From positions 70,970,783 through 71,034,782 of the forward strand of contig JAKCOZ010000002.1 in assembly GCA_022605955.1 (NCBI GenBank): DNA of 64,000 nucleotides, given 5' to 3'. The stretch comes from Rallus limicola (taxonomy: Eukaryota; Chordata; Aves; Gruiformes; Rallidae). The notes beneath the pieces were generated by a model, which searched no databases, was not told the origin of the DNA, and saw nothing but the letters and a program-made list of their open reading frames with translations. Of the stretch, positions 63,001 through 64,000 are shown in pieces. The translations under genes and the position numbers were made by a program. The first letter of the stretch is position 1, and the number at the start of each line of letters is the position of its first letter.

Positions 63001-64000
63001 TCCCAGCACACTCCTTCAGAACAACCTAGATCCAAACTTATCTTCTGTTTGACCCATCACTCATATTTCTTCAGCTGATGAAGCCTGCATGCTTTCTTGG
63101 ACAGGTTTCTCAAATGCTCTGCCCACCACTTTGGCTGCTGGAGTCTTTTCCCCTGACTAAGGACACCAAAGATCATTACCAGAGCAAGTGAGCTACTCAT
63201 GGCAGCACTGCTCAGAGATCACTGTAAGCTTTAGAGAGCTAAGCCATGGTCTGAATACACTGCTCTCTTTCATCCAACTTATTATGTGAGAGTTACAAGA
63301 CAGCCTTTTTCTTCAGAAGATTTTAAAATTTCATTTTAGGAAAGTGTAGTAAAGCTCCTACTAAAAGTTTTCAAGCCAAGGTACTGTCTTATTTCCTAGA
63401 TGAAACACAAATTATGATTTTATTATACATCTGTAAAGCACTCAAAAAGAAAACCCTCATTTCTTTAGTTTGATTCCTTTGCCTCTGAACCATCAGTGGA
63501 TGACATGAAGTGCAGGCTGGTCATTCAAAAGCATGTCTGCCTTTCCTGGAATAACATGGGAAACTGCTCTTTACATAAAAATGTGTTTAATTTATAACAA
63601 AATCCCCAAATTCCTTAAATTATCACAGAATTTTGTCTCCAATTATTTACATGGATGGTAGAGAACTAGAAGCAGCTCTCACTAGTTTAAGAGTTGGAGC
63701 ACTCATTTCCCACAGGAGGATGCTTTCTGGCACTGTGCAGATTTCATACCTATTTACTGAGGCACCACCCCTTTAGGCCACATAAAGCACATCATAATAC
63801 GTGATGCATTAATTCAGTGCTGGCCATGTGCAGTATCATTCCTTTCTTTAGGATATGCAAACACAAGCTCAAGCAATTAACTAACACTGGCCCAAAGTAT
63901 TTCACTTCCATACTGAAAAACAAATACCACACAACTTCAAAGTTAAGCAAACTACTAGTTTGTCTGGGAAGTTGTTGCAACCTCAAATATTTATTTCATA

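Larger units (their letters stand above)
45230..64000 (-). other. MTUS1: MTUS1 5' intron or upstream flank without supported exons
   Basis: About 18.8 kb upstream of the large exon. No CpG island, so the main promoter is probably beyond the window. Contents: a short A/T palindrome at 45981-46006, a GC-richer unexplained stretch at about 52480-53000, a (GAAA)-type purine tract at 56718-56753, a 26-bp tandem duplication at 57021-57068 and a C run near 59765. Plus-strand open frames of up to 128 codons (60691-61077) have no recognisable features. Confidence 0.75.

Noticed and set aside
1..64000. CRISPR arrays, operons, rRNA and complete mobile elements
   Set aside because: None visible; this is vertebrate nuclear intronic sequence.

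Overview
The window is about 64 kb of AT-rich, low-CpG vertebrate nuclear DNA that is almost entirely intronic. It is most likely from a bird. Several interspersed repeats look like avian CR1 LINE fragments, overall repeat density is low, and the one recognisable gene reads as a diverged sauropsid-type orthologue of a human gene. I cannot name the species.

The gene is MTUS1 (microtubule-associated scaffold / tumour suppressor 1, the ATIP family), read on the minus strand, so its 5' side is at high coordinates. In transcript order the window holds: a long upstream intron or 5' flank (45230-64000) with no convincing exon; the very large first coding exon (coding 43000-45048, 683 codons, UTR probably to 45229); a 196-nt exon (41044-41239); a 177-nt exon (29062-29238); a 135-nt exon (24954-25088); a 90-nt exon (22862-22951); a 45-nt microexon (21558-21602); and the separate first coding exon of the short isoform ATIP1 (9543-9663). 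Every junction is phase-consistent: 0 at the first, then phase 1 at all others, including the donor of the ATIP1 exon. The shared C-terminal exons (the coiled-coil, AT2-receptor-interacting part) are not in the window. They must lie beyond position 1, so the gene is cut at its 3' end, and its promoter and non-coding first exon(s) are probably beyond 64000.

The gene is built from alternative starts feeding a common 3' part. The long form (ATIP3-like) starts at 45048 and carries a Ser/Lys/Pro-rich basic microtubule-binding region. The short form (ATIP1) starts at 9663, behind an internal promoter. I also see a third, unproven start at 27683. It encodes two N-glycosylation sequons and a single hydrophobic membrane-spanning segment and ends in a phase-1 donor, so it could splice into the same downstream exons as a membrane-anchored isoform.

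The most useful second looks are the putative membrane-anchor first exon, the 90-nt exon that seems absent from the human protein as I remember it, the microexon between U-rich tracts, the homopurine block about 0.4 kb upstream of the ATIP1 start, and a near-perfect 25/23-nt hairpin at 23708-23761. No bacterial-type system, CRISPR array, tRNA, rRNA or intact mobile element was found. All homology statements rest on remembered human MTUS1 protein, not on a database search.
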